Source: Oscillospiraceae bacterium (GTDB lineage: Bacteria; Bacillota_A; Clostridia; Oscillospirales; Oscillospiraceae). From it: a stretch of DNA of 50,335 nucleotides. Every line of letters starts with the position of its first letter. The stretch's first letter is position 1. The notes under the pieces were generated by a model. That model was not told where the DNA came from. It did not search any database and saw only the letters and a program-made list of their open reading frames with translations. Below, piece by piece: positions 33,967 through 43,829 of the stretch. The stretch covers positions 1 through 50,335 of the forward strand of contig SVLP01000017.1 of assembly GCA_015067895.1 (NCBI GenBank), read 5' to 3'. Made by a program: the position numbers and the translations under genes.

Positions 33967-34788
33967 ATGCAAACCTATTCTATCGTTTTTCTGGACATTG
34001 ACGGAACCCTGCTGGATTCCCGGCACAGGGTCATGCCCCGTACCCACCATCGCCTGAATGATCTGCACGGAAAGGGCGTTCCCGTCGTTCTGTGTTCTGC
34101 CCGTCCTCCCGAGGGCGTGGATCTGGTGGCCGGACAGGTGGGACTCTATGGCCCCAAGGCCTGCTACAACGGCGGCCTGATCTACGACGAGTACAGCACG
34201 ATCCTGCGGGACGTGGGGATCGATATCCATACGGCAATGGACGTCAGGCAGTTCGCCGCAGAACGGTTCCCGGAGCTGGTGGTCAGTGCTTATCTGTACA
34301 ATGTCTGGATGGCAGAGGATCCCCGGCATCCCCTGATCCGCCAGGAGGCGGAGATCTCCGGCTGCGCGCCCTTCATGGGCTCCCTGGAGCAGGTGGCCGG
34401 TGCGGTATCCCATATCCACAAGCTGCTGTGCATCGGTGATGCAGCCCAGATCCGGGCGCTGCAGAAGGAGATCCGGCAGCAGTTTCCTCAGCTGACGGCC
34501 CTTCGCTCCAAGCCCACCTACCTGGAGATCCTTCCCCCGGAAAGCACCAAGGGCAGCGCGGCCCAGGTGCTGCTGGAGCATTACGGTCTGAGCGCAAAGC
34601 AGGCCGTGGCCTTCGGCGACAGCGACGTGGATGTGGATCTGCTGGAGTACTGCGGACTGGGTGTCGCCATGGGGAACGCCCCAAGACAGGTGAAGGAAGC
34701 GGCGGACTACGTGACGGCTTCCAACGATGAGGAGGGTATCTACATTGCACTGAACAGCCTGCGCCTGAAAGCGCCAAAGGTGCAATGA
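33967..34788 (+). CDS. Cof-type HAD-family sugar phosphatase
   Basis: The 273-residue protein has HAD motif I FLDIDGTLLDS, motif II LCSARP, a Cof-type C2 cap (about 80-190), motif III Lys within STKGSAA and motif IV FGDSDVDVDLLEYCG. Such enzymes dephosphorylate sugar phosphates or other small metabolites. It is the first gene of the transporter operon, 42 bp before mmsA. It may relieve sugar-phosphate overload or act on an intermediate of the imported sugar (inference). The start follows AAGGGAG. Confidence 0.9.
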   Translation: MQTYSIVFLDIDGTLLDSRHRVMPRTHHRLNDLHGKGVPVVLCSARPPEGVDLVAGQVGLYGPKACYNGGLIYDEYSTILRDVGIDIHTAMDVRQFAAERFPELVVSAYLYNVWMAEDPRHPLIRQEAEISGCAPFMGSLEQVAGAVSHIHKLLCIGDAAQIRALQKEIRQQFPQLTALRSKPTYLEILPPESTKGSAAQVLLEHYGLSAKQAVAFGDSDVDVDLLEYCGLGVAMGNAPRQVKEAADYVTASNDEEGIYIALNSLRLKAPKVQ

Positions 34789-34830
34789 GCATCGTTTCCC
34801 TGTTACAGATACATTCGAAGGAGGTTGCAT

Positions 34831-36372
34831 ATGGAAGATTCTATCATTCTCCAAATGCGGGAAATTACCAAGGTCTTTCCGGGCGTGCGGGCGCTGGACG
34901 GCGTGAACCTGGAAGTACGGCGGGGTGAGATCCATTCGATCTGCGGCGAAAACGGCGCGGGAAAATCCACCCTGATGAAAGTCCTGTCCGGCGTCTATCC
35001 CTATGGCTCCTATGAGGGACAGATCATTTACAAGGGAGAGGAAGCCAAGTTCCGGAACATCAAGGAATCGGAGCACGCGGGCATCGTCATCATCCATCAG
35101 GAGCTGACCATGATCCCCGAGCTTTCCATCACGGAAAATATATTCATGGGCAATGAGATCGTCCGGAACGGCCTCATCGACTGGGACGAAGCCCGCCGGC
35201 GGACGATGGAGCTGCTGGATCGGGTCGGCCTGAAGCTGAATCCCAACACCCTCATCAAGAACCTGGGCGTGGGCCAGCAGCAGCTGGTGGAGATCGCAAA
35301 GGCCCTGTCCAAGAACGTCAAGCTGCTGATCCTGGACGAGCCCACCTCCGCCCTGAACGAGGACGATTCTGCCAATCTTCTGGAGCTGATGCGGGAGCTG
35401 AAGCGCAAGGACATCACCTGCATCATGATCTCCCACAAGCTCAACGAGATCGCGGCCATCTCCGATGCGGTCACCGTCATCCGCGACGGCCGAACCGTCG
35501 AGACCTACCCGGTGGAGGCCGGAAAGGTGGACGAGGATCGGATCATCCGCTCCATGGTGGGCCGCGCCATTGAAAACCGCTATCCGCCCCATGAGGCCCA
35601 CCCCGGCGAGATCGTCTTTGAGGTCTCGGACTGGTGTGTGGAGGATCCCAATGTCCCGGGCAGACTGGTCTGCAAGAACTCCAGCTTCCATGTCCGCGCC
35701 GGTGAGGTCGTGGGCTTTGCCGGTCTGATGGGCGCTGGCCGGACGGAGCTGATGCGCTCCATCTTTGGTCACAATTATGGCATTTTCAGAGGCGGCTCCG
35801 TGAAGCTGAAGGGCAGGGAGCTGGATCTTTCCTCCGTCTCCGCTGCCATCGAGGCGGGCATCGCCTATGTCCCCGAGGATCGCAAGAACCTGGGACTGAA
35901 CCTGCTGGACAACATCCGCATGACCATCGTCTCGGCAAACCTGAAGGCCATCCTCAGACGCGGACTTCTGGACTCCGACCTGGAGCTCCAGTACGCCGAG
36001 GACAGCAGAAAAGCCCTCAGAATCAAGACCAGCTCCGTGGACGCCGGTGTGACCACCCTGTCCGGCGGCAACCAGCAGAAGGTCGTCCTGGGCAAGTGGA
36101 TGTTCACCCAGCCCGAGGTTCTGATCCTGGATGAGCCCACCCGGGGCATCGACGTGGGCGCCAAGTACGAGATCTACCGCCTGATCCACGAGATGGCGGA
36201 TCAGGGCAAGGCCGTGATCCTGGTCTCCTCGGAGCTGCCGGAGCTGCTGGGTATGTCGGATCGCATCTACACCATCTGCGAAGGCAGTATCACCGGTGAG
36301 ATCGACAGCCGTGATGCCGATCAGGAGAAGCTGATGCGGCTGATGACAACCACATCTGATGTAAAAGCATAA
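34831..36372 (+). CDS. mmsA: Multiple-monosaccharide ABC transporter, tandem ATPase subunit
   Basis: The 513-residue protein has two ABC domains. The first has Walker A GENGAGKST, signature LGVGQQQ and Walker B LLILDEPTSAL. The second has a degenerate P-loop (MGAGRTEL), signature LSGGNQQ and LILDEPTRGID. This is the layout of the RbsA/XylG/GguA (MmsA) class. A TTG two codons upstream overlaps the AAGGAGG at 34818-34824, so the ATG at 34831 is used. It energises the permease encoded next. Order ATPase, permease, binding protein is retained in a single operon. Confidence 0.93.
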   Translation: MEDSIILQMREITKVFPGVRALDGVNLEVRRGEIHSICGENGAGKSTLMKVLSGVYPYGSYEGQIIYKGEEAKFRNIKESEHAGIVIIHQELTMIPELSITENIFMGNEIVRNGLIDWDEARRRTMELLDRVGLKLNPNTLIKNLGVGQQQLVEIAKALSKNVKLLILDEPTSALNEDDSANLLELMRELKRKDITCIMISHKLNEIAAISDAVTVIRDGRTVETYPVEAGKVDEDRIIRSMVGRAIENRYPPHEAHPGEIVFEVSDWCVEDPNVPGRLVCKNSSFHVRAGEVVGFAGLMGAGRTELMRSIFGHNYGIFRGGSVKLKGRELDLSSVSAAIEAGIAYVPEDRKNLGLNLLDNIRMTIVSANLKAILRRGLLDSDLELQYAEDSRKALRIKTSSVDAGVTTLSGGNQQKVVLGKWMFTQPEVLILDEPTRGIDVGAKYEIYRLIHEMADQGKAVILVSSELPELLGMSDRIYTICEGSITGEIDSRDADQEKLMRLMTTTSDVKA

Positions 36373-36392
36373 GGAAAGGATGGAATCGTCCC

Positions 36393-37640
36393 ATGAAACA
36401 GATCAAAAAAGTCCTGGGCGAGGGCCTGCACAAATATACGATGATTATCGCGCTGGTCGCCCTGGTCATTTTCTTCGACATCGCCTCCGGCGGTAAAATG
36501 ATAACCCCCTCCAATTTCCAGAACCTGCTGTCGGGCAACGCCTACGTGCTGATCCTGGCCATCGGTATGCTGATGGTCATCGTCGTGGGCCACATCGACC
36601 TGTCGGTTGGCTCGGTCGCCGGTTTCTGCGGCATGGTCATGGCCATCGCCTTCCAGAAATGGAACTTCCCCTGGTGGGCCGCTGTGCTGCTGGGCCTGGG
36701 CATCGGTGCTCTGGTCGGCGCCTGGAACGGCTTCTGGGTGGCGAAGATGGGCATCCCCGGCTTCATCACCACCCTGGGCAGCACGATGATCTTCCGCGGC
36801 GCGGTCATCTGGATCTCCCACTCCATCTCCGTTCCCGCTCCGGCCGAGCTGAAGTGGTTCGGTGCCGGTCATCTGCCTGAGTGGGGCCCCACCTTTACGG
36901 GTATGAACAACTCCACCCTCGTGCTGGGTGTTTTCGCCATCGCATTCTTCGCAATCTCCCAGCTGCGCCAGTATAAGCGTGCCAACGCCATGCGCGGCGG
37001 CAAGGAGGAGCTGTGGCCTGTGCTGGTTCGCATCGCCCTGATCGGCGTGACCATTGGCTATCTGACCTGGCTGTTCGGCACCGGCCGTCCCGGCACCTCC
37101 TTCCCGGTTCCCGGCCTGATCCTGGTGATCCTGGTCATCATCTACCACATCATCACCGAGAAGACCCGCTTCGGCCGTCACATCTACGCCGTCGGCGGCA
37201 ACAAGAATTCCGCAGCACTGTCCGGTGTCAACGTGGAGAAGACCTACTTCCTGACCATGCTGAACATGTCCCTTCTGGCTGCCGTGGCCGGTATCCTGTT
37301 CGTGGGCCGCTCCACTGCGGCAGGCCCCTCCGACGGCACCGGCTGGGAGACGGATGCCATCGCAGCCGTATTCATCGGCGGTGCAGCCGTGTCCGGCGGT
37401 GTCGGCACCGTTATGGCCACCATGGTCGGCGGTATGGTCATGGCAGTTCTGAACTCCGGCCTGATGCTCCTGGGCGTCGGCGCCGACAAGACCCAGGTCA
37501 TCAAGGGTCTGGTTCTGCTGGCCGCCGTTGCCTTCGATGTCTACAACAAGCGTCCCGGTCACGTCTCCATCACCAAGCGTCTGTTCGGCATGAACAAGGC
37601 AGAAACCAAGGAAGGTACCCCTGCTGAGAAGAAGTCCTGA
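36393..37640 (+). CDS. mmsB: Multiple-monosaccharide ABC transporter, permease subunit
   Basis: The 415-residue protein has about ten membrane segments and the BPD_transp_2 signatures IVVGHIDLSVGSVAGF, GFITTLGSTMIFRGAV, GGNKNSAALSGVNV and FIGGAAVSGGVGTV. These are typical of the GguB/MmsB/XylH permeases. It forms the membrane channel of the monosaccharide importer with MmsA and ChvE. It lies 20 bp after mmsA. The Shine-Dalgarno (AAGGAAAGG) is further from the ATG than usual. Confidence 0.93.
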   Translation: MKQIKKVLGEGLHKYTMIIALVALVIFFDIASGGKMITPSNFQNLLSGNAYVLILAIGMLMVIVVGHIDLSVGSVAGFCGMVMAIAFQKWNFPWWAAVLLGLGIGALVGAWNGFWVAKMGIPGFITTLGSTMIFRGAVIWISHSISVPAPAELKWFGAGHLPEWGPTFTGMNNSTLVLGVFAIAFFAISQLRQYKRANAMRGGKEELWPVLVRIALIGVTIGYLTWLFGTGRPGTSFPVPGLILVILVIIYHIITEKTRFGRHIYAVGGNKNSAALSGVNVEKTYFLTMLNMSLLAAVAGILFVGRSTAAGPSDGTGWETDAIAAVFIGGAAVSGGVGTVMATMVGGMVMAVLNSGLMLLGVGADKTQVIKGLVLLAAVAFDVYNKRPGHVSITKRLFGMNKAETKEGTPAEKKS

Positions 37641-37696
37641 CGGATCTTCAAAGCCGGGCCTTAATAAAAACAAATAAAAAGTAGGAGGAAACAAAC

Positions 37697-38788
37697 ATGA
37701 AGAAACTGATTGCAATGCTCCTGGCTCTGGTCATGGTTCTGTCCCTGACCGCCTGCGGCGGCGGCCGCGGCGAGACCCCCAGCGGCGACAATGAGGCTGC
37801 CAACGGCGGCTTCGAGGCCGGTGCCACCATCGGCGTCTCCCTGCCCTGGCTGGGCACCCAGAACTGGAAGGAAGCCGAAGAGATGTTCAAGACCGAGCTG
37901 GAGGCTGCCGGCTTCAAGCCCATCATCCAGGCCGCTGACAACAAGGTTCCCCAGCAGCAGCAGCAGATCGAGTCCATGATCCAGAACGGTGCCAAGGTCA
38001 TCGTCGTCGGCCCCATCGACGGCACCCAGCTGGGCGCTGTCCTGGAGGAGGCCAAGGCCGCCGGTATCTATGTCATCGGCTATGACCGTCTCCTGGAGAA
38101 TACCACCGGCGTTGACGGCGTTGTCCAGTTCGGCAGCGTCAAGACCGGCGAGCTGCAGGCTCAGGCTCTGCTGGACGGTCTGAAGGAAATGAAGGGCGAG
38201 GGCCCCTGGAACATCGAGCTGTTCGGCGGCGGCCCCGCTGACCCCAACGCTCCCAACTTCTTCAAGGGCGCCATGAGCGTTCTGCAGCCCCTGATCGACG
38301 ACGGCACCCTGACCGTTGTCTCCGGCCAGATGGACTTCACCCAGTGCGCCACCCAGGATTGGGACAACTCCAAGGCCCAGGCCCGTATGGACTCCCTGCT
38401 GTCCGGCTTCTACTCCGACAAGGAGATCCACGGTGTCCTGTCTCCCAACGACGGCATCGCCCGCGCCATCATCACCGCCTGTGAGCAGGCTGGTCAGGCC
38501 ATCCCCGCCATCTCCGGTCTGGACGCTGAGAACGAGTCCATCGAGTGGATCTGGGCAGGCCGCCAGTACTCCACCGTCGCCAAGCCCACCGATGCTCTGG
38601 TCGCCCAGACCATCGAGATCATCAAGTCCCTGCAGGCCGGCAACGGCATGCCCGCCACCGAGGTCACTGCCAACAACGGCATGATCGACGTTCTGGTCTA
38701 CGAGCTGCCCCCTGTCGTGGTCACCAAGGACAACGCCAAGGAAGTCTTCGCCAACGACCCCGGCCGTATGGCTCTGCTGGTTGACTGA
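37697..38788 (+). CDS. chvE: ChvE-type monosaccharide-binding lipoprotein
   Basis: The 363-residue protein has a lipoprotein signal (LALVMVLSLTAC, Cys20). A type I sugar-binding fold of the ChvE/XylF class follows: GVSLPWLGTQNWKEAEEMF, VIVVGPIDGTQLG, VIGYDRLLENT, LSPNDGIARAIITA and ISGLDAENESIEWIWAGRQYSTV. It captures aldoses outside the cell for MmsAB. AGGAGG lies 8 nt upstream. Codon bias is the strongest of the operon, consistent with a high binding-protein stoichiometry. Confidence 0.93.
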   Translation: MKKLIAMLLALVMVLSLTACGGGRGETPSGDNEAANGGFEAGATIGVSLPWLGTQNWKEAEEMFKTELEAAGFKPIIQAADNKVPQQQQQIESMIQNGAKVIVVGPIDGTQLGAVLEEAKAAGIYVIGYDRLLENTTGVDGVVQFGSVKTGELQAQALLDGLKEMKGEGPWNIELFGGGPADPNAPNFFKGAMSVLQPLIDDGTLTVVSGQMDFTQCATQDWDNSKAQARMDSLLSGFYSDKEIHGVLSPNDGIARAIITACEQAGQAIPAISGLDAENESIEWIWAGRQYSTVAKPTDALVAQTIEIIKSLQAGNGMPATEVTANNGMIDVLVYELPPVVVTKDNAKEVFANDPGRMALLVD

Positions 38789-38822
38789 TCCTCTGAACTG
38801 AACCGCATCTCATCCTTACCTA

Positions 38823-38856
38823 GGGGCGGCGGAAGGATCCTTCCTTCCGCCGCCCC
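38823..38856 (+). terminator. Strong hairpin ending the transporter operon (atypical terminator)
   Basis: A 14-bp stem (GGGGCGGCGGAAGG/CCTTCCGCCGCCCC) with a 6-nt loop lies 35 bp past chvE. It is followed by AAAAGCG in place of a T-tract, so it may protect the 3' end or act without a U-tract. Confidence 0.5.
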
Positions 38857-38870
38857 AAAAGCGTTATATG

Positions 38871-39028
38871 ATACTAACTTTTAATAAAATCGCCTTATAC
38901 TCGCCGGCCTAAATTGTGCCGGAATGCGTTCTCCTCCTAGGTGGGCGACAGCCCACCGTCGTCGTCGGCCTTTTCCGGCGCAATTTATCCTCGGCGAGCC
39001 TTAAGGCCCTTTTATCAAAAATTAGTAT
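38871..39028. repeat. 158-bp imperfect palindrome in the GH32 leader
   Basis: Left arm from ATACTAACTTTTAATAAAA (38871) through GCCTTATACTCGCCGG to TTGTGCCGG (about 38922). The right arm is its inverted, ~80% matching copy ending ATTAGTAT at 39028. Between them is a further hairpin, GGTGGGCGACAGCCCACC (38940-38957). The element ends 1-2 bp before the GH32 Shine-Dalgarno. No promoter was clearly seen outside it. Confidence 0.65.
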
Positions 39029-39044
39029 GAAAGGAGAAAACAGC

Positions 39045-42000
39045 ATGAGAAAGAAAATCAAGCGGCTGATGAAGCGGAGCCTGGCGGGCCTGACTGCCCT
39101 GGCGCTGGCGATCGGCAGCGTGTCCGGCCTTCCTGTCCGGGCAGAGGAAACGGAAAGCGTGGCTGTCACCAATTTCACCTCACACATTCCGGGGGAGATC
39201 GTGCTGGAGAATACCGGCGGCGACAACCTTGTGCTGCTGCAGCCCCTGAGCGCCGAGGACGAATTCGTATTCGGTGCGGACGTGACCTTCACCAATCCCG
39301 ATGAGCAGCAGTCTGCGGCTCTGATCTTCGGTGTCCGGGACAATCTGCTCGATGACGGCCATGCCATCAAGGCCAATGTCCACAAGAAGATCGACTGGAA
39401 CGTGCCCGCCCGCGTCTGGGGCTATGGCACCGACGAGCTGCGCTGTCCGGGCGAAAACGGACAGGCCAACCGGTTCTTTGAGGACAACGGGATCGATGTG
39501 ACCCAGACCTTCCGAATGGAGGTCTCCGTTCAGAAAAACAGCGAAAACCAATATGTGCTGACCTATTCCCTGACCAATACCGACGGGGAAAAGGTGACGG
39601 CTGCCCAGGGCATCCTGAATGACCGCTATACCGGCGGACGCTTTGGCCTGATGACCTTTGCCTCCCGGGCGGTGTTCTCCAACATCACCGTCGATGGACA
39701 GAAATACGGCGCGCTGGAAAGCGCGGAGGACGGCGTGACCATCCATGGTGTCAACGGCGATGCCCACGTGGTTTCCGACGTGAAGCTGGAGCCGGAGCAG
39801 GGCTTCACCTATGAGACGGACATCGATCTGGCGGCGGATACCTGCTCCGCAGCGCTCACCATCGGCATCCGGAACCCGGAAGCTCCCGGGGAAGGCTGGA
39901 TCGGAGCCAACTTCAATTTCAATGACCACAACGGCGCAGGCGGTGCCCGCGTGTTTCAGGTTGGCTATGGCGCAGGGGATGTCGGCAGCGCAGTCCTGGA
40001 GGGAAAGCTGGATCGCTCCAAAACGATCCATGCAAAGCTCCAGGTGTCCTCCGACGGCCTGGTGACCTATGAGCTTTACAATACGGATAACGCAGAAAAC
40101 AAGGTCACCGTCATCGGCAACCTGAGCGATTACCAGGGCGGTCATCTGGGACTGCTGACCTTTGACAGCAGTGCGGTATTTACCAATACCACCTATACCC
40201 TGGAGGAGGAGATCCCCGCGGATACGGATTACAAGACCAATCTCGGCGAGCTGACCTATGCAGGCGGCACCTGGATCATGACGGAGAACGGCCTGTACTC
40301 CGATGCCACCGGCAGGGGCGACTGCTTCGCCTTCTCCGAGGTGCAGGGCAGGAATTTTGTATACTCCACGGAGATCGATTTTGACGGCACCGAGGGCGCG
40401 GCGGCGCTGGTGTTCCGCAGCAACCGGGATCTGGGCAACAAGGAATGCTACGCCGTCAACATCGACGTGGGCAGCCACCGCTGCAAGTTCTGGCGCTGGC
40501 AGAGAAACGACGCCCTCCAGCTCATCGACGAGCGGGAGGTGCCTGCCACCGCCGATGAAAAATACACCCTGAAGGTCGTGGCCTATGATTCCTGGATCCT
40601 CTATTATGTCAACGACCAGCTGATCGGAAGCACCGGCGATTACGTGCTCCAGCCCGGCAACCGGGGACAGAACACGGCCATCCAGGAGGGCTTCTTCGGT
40701 CTGCTGAACTGGAACAGCAGGGTGACCTTCCAGAACACCTATTATCAGGAGCTGAGCGGTGATTTTAACCCCATCCTGACCGATATCACGGTGACCTCCG
40801 ATGTGGGCACGGTGGAGGAGAAGACCCAGTTCACCCCCACGGAGCCCATCACGATCCAGTATGTGAAGAACGATGCCGCCGCCGTTAACATTGAGGCCGT
40901 CCCCGCCAGCGAGGACGCTGTGGTGGAGATCCGGGATGCCAGCGGCATGGTCTATCCCGACGGAAAGAACATTCCTGTCGGGGAAGGCAGCAATTACATC
41001 ACCGTCAAGAGCACCGTGACCGCAGACGACGGCACCACGGCCTCCGTCGTCTACCGGGTCAATGTGCACCGGTTCAAGGCAGATGAGGTCTATTATAATG
41101 AGGCGTACCGCGGCCAGTACCATTATTCCGTGAAGGAAGGCTGGGGCAATGACCCCAACGGCCTGGTTTATTATAATGGCACCTATCACATGTTCTACCA
41201 GTTCTACGATGACATCAAGTGGGGCCCCATGCACTGGGCCCATGCCATCTCCACCGATCTGATCCACTGGCAGGAGGAGCCCATCGCATTGTATCCCGAT
41301 GCCAACGGTGCCATGTTCTCCGGCTGCATCGTGGTGGATGAGCACAACACCTCCGGCTTCTTTGACGGCATCGAGGGCGGCGGCCTGGTGGCTATCATCA
41401 CCGCCGACGGCAACGGACAGCGGATGAAGCTGGCCTACAGCCTGGATGCGGGCAAGACCTGGACGAAGGTGGACGAGATCGCCGCCGACTGGACGGATGA
41501 CCCTCTGCGGGACGCAGCCTTCCGGGATCCCAAGGTCTTCCGCTGGGAGGGCAAGTGGTTCATGGTCGTGGCGGGCGGCCCCCTCAGAATTTACTCCTCG
41601 GATGACCTGCGAACCTGGGTCTGCGAAGCCGCTTGCGCGGATCTCCATACGGAGTGTCCCGATCTGTACCCCATCGAGGCTCCCGACGGTCAGATCAAAT
41701 GGGTGCTTTCCGGCGGCGGCCGCTTCTACAAGGTCGGCGATTTCAAGACCGTGGACGGCAATTGGCGCTTCATCCCGGATGCGGAGTATGTGACCGGCAA
41801 TGGCGTGATGAATTTCGGCCGGGATTCCTATGCGGCCATGACCTATTATGTCCAGGATTTCGGCACTGCGGCTGATCCCACGCTGCCGGAGCTGGTGGAA
41901 GTGAACTGGATGAACACCTGGGACGATTACTGCAACCAGGTGGCGGAAAAGGTGGGCCAGGACTTCAACGGAACCTATAACCTGAACCTGAAGCTGGGAC

Positions 42001-43763
42001 TTATCAAGGATGGAGAGAAATACGTCCTGACCCAGACCCCCATCAGCGGCTACGAGACCCTGCGCCGGACGGAGGAAAAGCTGGAATGGACGCAGGTGAC
42101 CGTGGAAGAACACAATGCGCTCCTGAAGGATTTTGTGGGCGATACCTATGAGATCATCGCGAAATTCTATCCGCAGGAGGGCACCCGGAAGGTGGGCTTC
42201 CAGGTGCGCACCGGCGAGGGCGAGGAGACCCTGGTCGTCTATGATCTGGAAGCGCAGAAGCTGTCCATCGACAGAAGCCGCTCCGGCGTCCTCATCAGCG
42301 GCAAATTTGCCGAGGTCAATTCTCAGCATGTGACCCGGAATGCAGACGGCACCGTGGAGCTGCACATCTATGTGGACAAGGCCAGCGTGGAGGTCTTTGC
42401 AAAGGACTACACCGCCGCCGGTGCCGTGCAGATCTTCCCCAGCCCCCTGAGCGTGGGTGCCGGGGTGCTTGTGGAGGGTACTGCCGCGAAGGCGGACATC
42501 ACCATCTATCCTCTGGACAGCATCTGGACGGACAAGGCGGAGGTGACCGAGCCCCAGTATATCGGAACGACCATGGCCGCCAGCCAGAATCTGTATGTGG
42601 GCGAAAGCCTGACGCTGAAGGCCTATGTGCTGCCCACCAGCGTGAGCCAGGAGCTTAGCTGGTCTGTGAAGGAGGGCCAGGATGTGGCCGAGGTGGATGA
42701 TGACGGCACCGTGACGGCCCTGAAGAAGGGCACTGCGGTGATCGTCGCCGCAAGCAAGGCGGATCCGGAGCTGACAAAGGAATTTACGATCCGGGTGACC
42801 GAGAACAATTTCAAGACCAATATCCCGGAGTTTGTCGCTGTAAACGGCAGCTGGATCATCGATGATGAGACCCTGTCGGTCTCCAATGGCGGACAGAACG
42901 ACTATTATATGTCTGCCGAAGCCATCGAGGGCGATTATGTGCTGGAGACCGACATCCGCTATACCAGGGGCCTTATCAATCTGTTCCTGGCGTCGGAAAA
43001 TGTGGATCCCCATGAGGGCGTCGGTGCCTATACCATCCAGTTCGGCTATGATGCGAATGTGCGGCTGTTCCCCTTCGGCAGGGATGATTTTACAAGGGGA
43101 ACCATGGACAGCCCCATCAACGATGGCACTTATCACCATGTGAAGGTCATCCGGGAGGGTCAGACGCTCCTGGTCTATGTGGATGAGCAGCTGTGCCTGG
43201 AGCATACCTTCGAGGAGACGGAAGGCTTCTTCGCAGACGGCCATGTGGGCATTGGCCTGTGGGATGGCGCGCTGGATGTGCAGAATTTCTTCGTGCATCA
43301 GCTGGAGGAGCCCGAGGTGATCGCCTCCGGCTGGTCTGGCTACACCACCTGGGTTCTGACCGACGACGGCGTGCTGACCGTGTCTCCCACCGACCAGCTC
43401 TGGGGCGGCAAGTGCAATATGAAGAACTACTGGAAGGTAAACGGCGAGCTGACCCTGCCCTGGGGCGCGTATGCCGAGCAGATCACCACCGTGGTCATTG
43501 AGGAGGGCGTCAACGCCGTCGGCCAGATGGCCTTCTACGGCCTGCCCAATCTGCAGACCGTGGTGCTGCCCGAGTCCCTGGAGGAAGTCCGCGGCTACGC
43601 CTTCAAGAACTGCGCCGCGCTGACCGGGATCAACCTGGAGAACGTGGAATACATCCGCGAGGGTGCCTTCTACGGCTGCTCCGCGCTGGAGGACGTCTCC
43701 TTCCGTGAGGGCGCTGTCATTGAGGACTGGGCCTTCAGCAAGACCTCTGTTGTGCTGCCCTGA
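39045..43763 (+). CDS. Secreted multidomain GH32 fructanase (levanase/inulinase type)
   Basis: The protein has 1572 residues. A signal peptide (1-32, ending VRA) is followed by three lectin-like beta-sandwich modules (~40-565, with VFTNTTY/FSNITV-type endings), a cadherin-like beta-sandwich (~573-678) and the GH32 five-bladed propeller. Catalytic residues are WGNDPNG (nucleophile D703), FRDPK (D828) and TECPDL (acid/base E870). The GH32 beta-sandwich runs to ~1160, then a Big_2 domain (~1165-1252), another lectin-like module (~1255-1422) and BspA-type leucine-rich repeats (~1425-1572). GH32 hydrolyses beta-fructosides such as levan, inulin or sucrose. No SLH or LPXTG anchor is seen; attachment may rely on lectin modules or LRRs. 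AAAGGAG lies 8 nt upstream. Confidence 0.93.
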   Translation: MRKKIKRLMKRSLAGLTALALAIGSVSGLPVRAEETESVAVTNFTSHIPGEIVLENTGGDNLVLLQPLSAEDEFVFGADVTFTNPDEQQSAALIFGVRDNLLDDGHAIKANVHKKIDWNVPARVWGYGTDELRCPGENGQANRFFEDNGIDVTQTFRMEVSVQKNSENQYVLTYSLTNTDGEKVTAAQGILNDRYTGGRFGLMTFASRAVFSNITVDGQKYGALESAEDGVTIHGVNGDAHVVSDVKLEPEQGFTYETDIDLAADTCSAALTIGIRNPEAPGEGWIGANFNFNDHNGAGGARVFQVGYGAGDVGSAVLEGKLDRSKTIHAKLQVSSDGLVTYELYNTDNAENKVTVIGNLSDYQGGHLGLLTFDSSAVFTNTTYTLEEEIPADTDYKTNLGELTYAGGTWIMTENGLYSDATGRGDCFAFSEVQGRNFVYSTEIDFDGTEGAAALVFRSNRDLGNKECYAVNIDVGSHRCKFWRWQRNDALQLIDEREVPATADEKYTLKVVAYDSWILYYVNDQLIGSTGDYVLQPGNRGQNTAIQEGFFGLLNWNSRVTFQNTYYQELSGDFNPILTDITVTSDVGTVEEKTQFTPTEPITIQYVKNDAAAVNIEAVPASEDAVVEIRDASGMVYPDGKNIPVGEGSNYITVKSTVTADDGTTASVVYRVNVHRFKADEVYYNEAYRGQYHYSVKEGWGNDPNGLVYYNGTYHMFYQFYDDIKWGPMHWAHAISTDLIHWQEEPIALYPDANGAMFSGCIVVDEHNTSGFFDGIEGGGLVAIITADGNGQRMKLAYSLDAGKTWTKVDEIAADWTDDPLRDAAFRDPKVFRWEGKWFMVVAGGPLRIYSSDDLRTWVCEAACADLHTECPDLYPIEAPDGQIKWVLSGGGRFYKVGDFKTVDGNWRFIPDAEYVTGNGVMNFGRDSYAAMTYYVQDFGTAADPTLPELVEVNWMNTWDDYCNQVAEKVGQDFNGTYNLNLKLGLIKDGEKYVLTQTPISGYETLRRTEEKLEWTQVTVEEHNALLKDFVGDTYEIIAKFYPQEGTRKVGFQVRTGEGEETLVVYDLEAQKLSIDRSRSGVLISGKFAEVNSQHVTRNADGTVELHIYVDKASVEVFAKDYTAAGAVQIFPSPLSVGAGVLVEGTAAKADITIYPLDSIWTDKAEVTEPQYIGTTMAASQNLYVGESLTLKAYVLPTSVSQELSWSVKEGQDVAEVDDDGTVTALKKGTAVIVAASKADPELTKEFTIRVTENNFKTNIPEFVAVNGSWIIDDETLSVSNGGQNDYYMSAEAIEGDYVLETDIRYTRGLINLFLASENVDPHEGVGAYTIQFGYDANVRLFPFGRDDFTRGTMDSPINDGTYHHVKVIREGQTLLVYVDEQLCLEHTFEETEGFFADGHVGIGLWDGALDVQNFFVHQLEEPEVIASGWSGYTTWVLTDDGVLTVSPTDQLWGGKCNMKNYWKVNGELTLPWGAYAEQITTVVIEEGVNAVGQMAFYGLPNLQTVVLPESLEEVRGYAFKNCAALTGINLENVEYIREGAFYGCSALEDVSFREGAVIEDWAFSKTSVVLP

Positions 43764-43801
43764 TCGGTATAGATCGGCAGTAATCGTTACGTAATATGCC
43801 A

Positions 43802-43829
43802 AAGGGTGGCAGGGAAACCTGCCACCCTT
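43802..43829 (+). terminator. First hairpin copy after the GH32 gene
   Basis: The stem AAGGGTGGCAGG/CCTGCCACCCTT has a GAAA tetraloop. It lacks a T-tract because the element at 43830-44094 follows directly. The same hairpin with GTTTTTG occurs at 44095. Confidence 0.55.

Noticed and set aside
38823..38856. Canonical rho-independent terminator after chvE
   Set aside because: The stem is strong, but no T-tract follows on the plus strand, so it is listed only as an atypical or protective hairpin.
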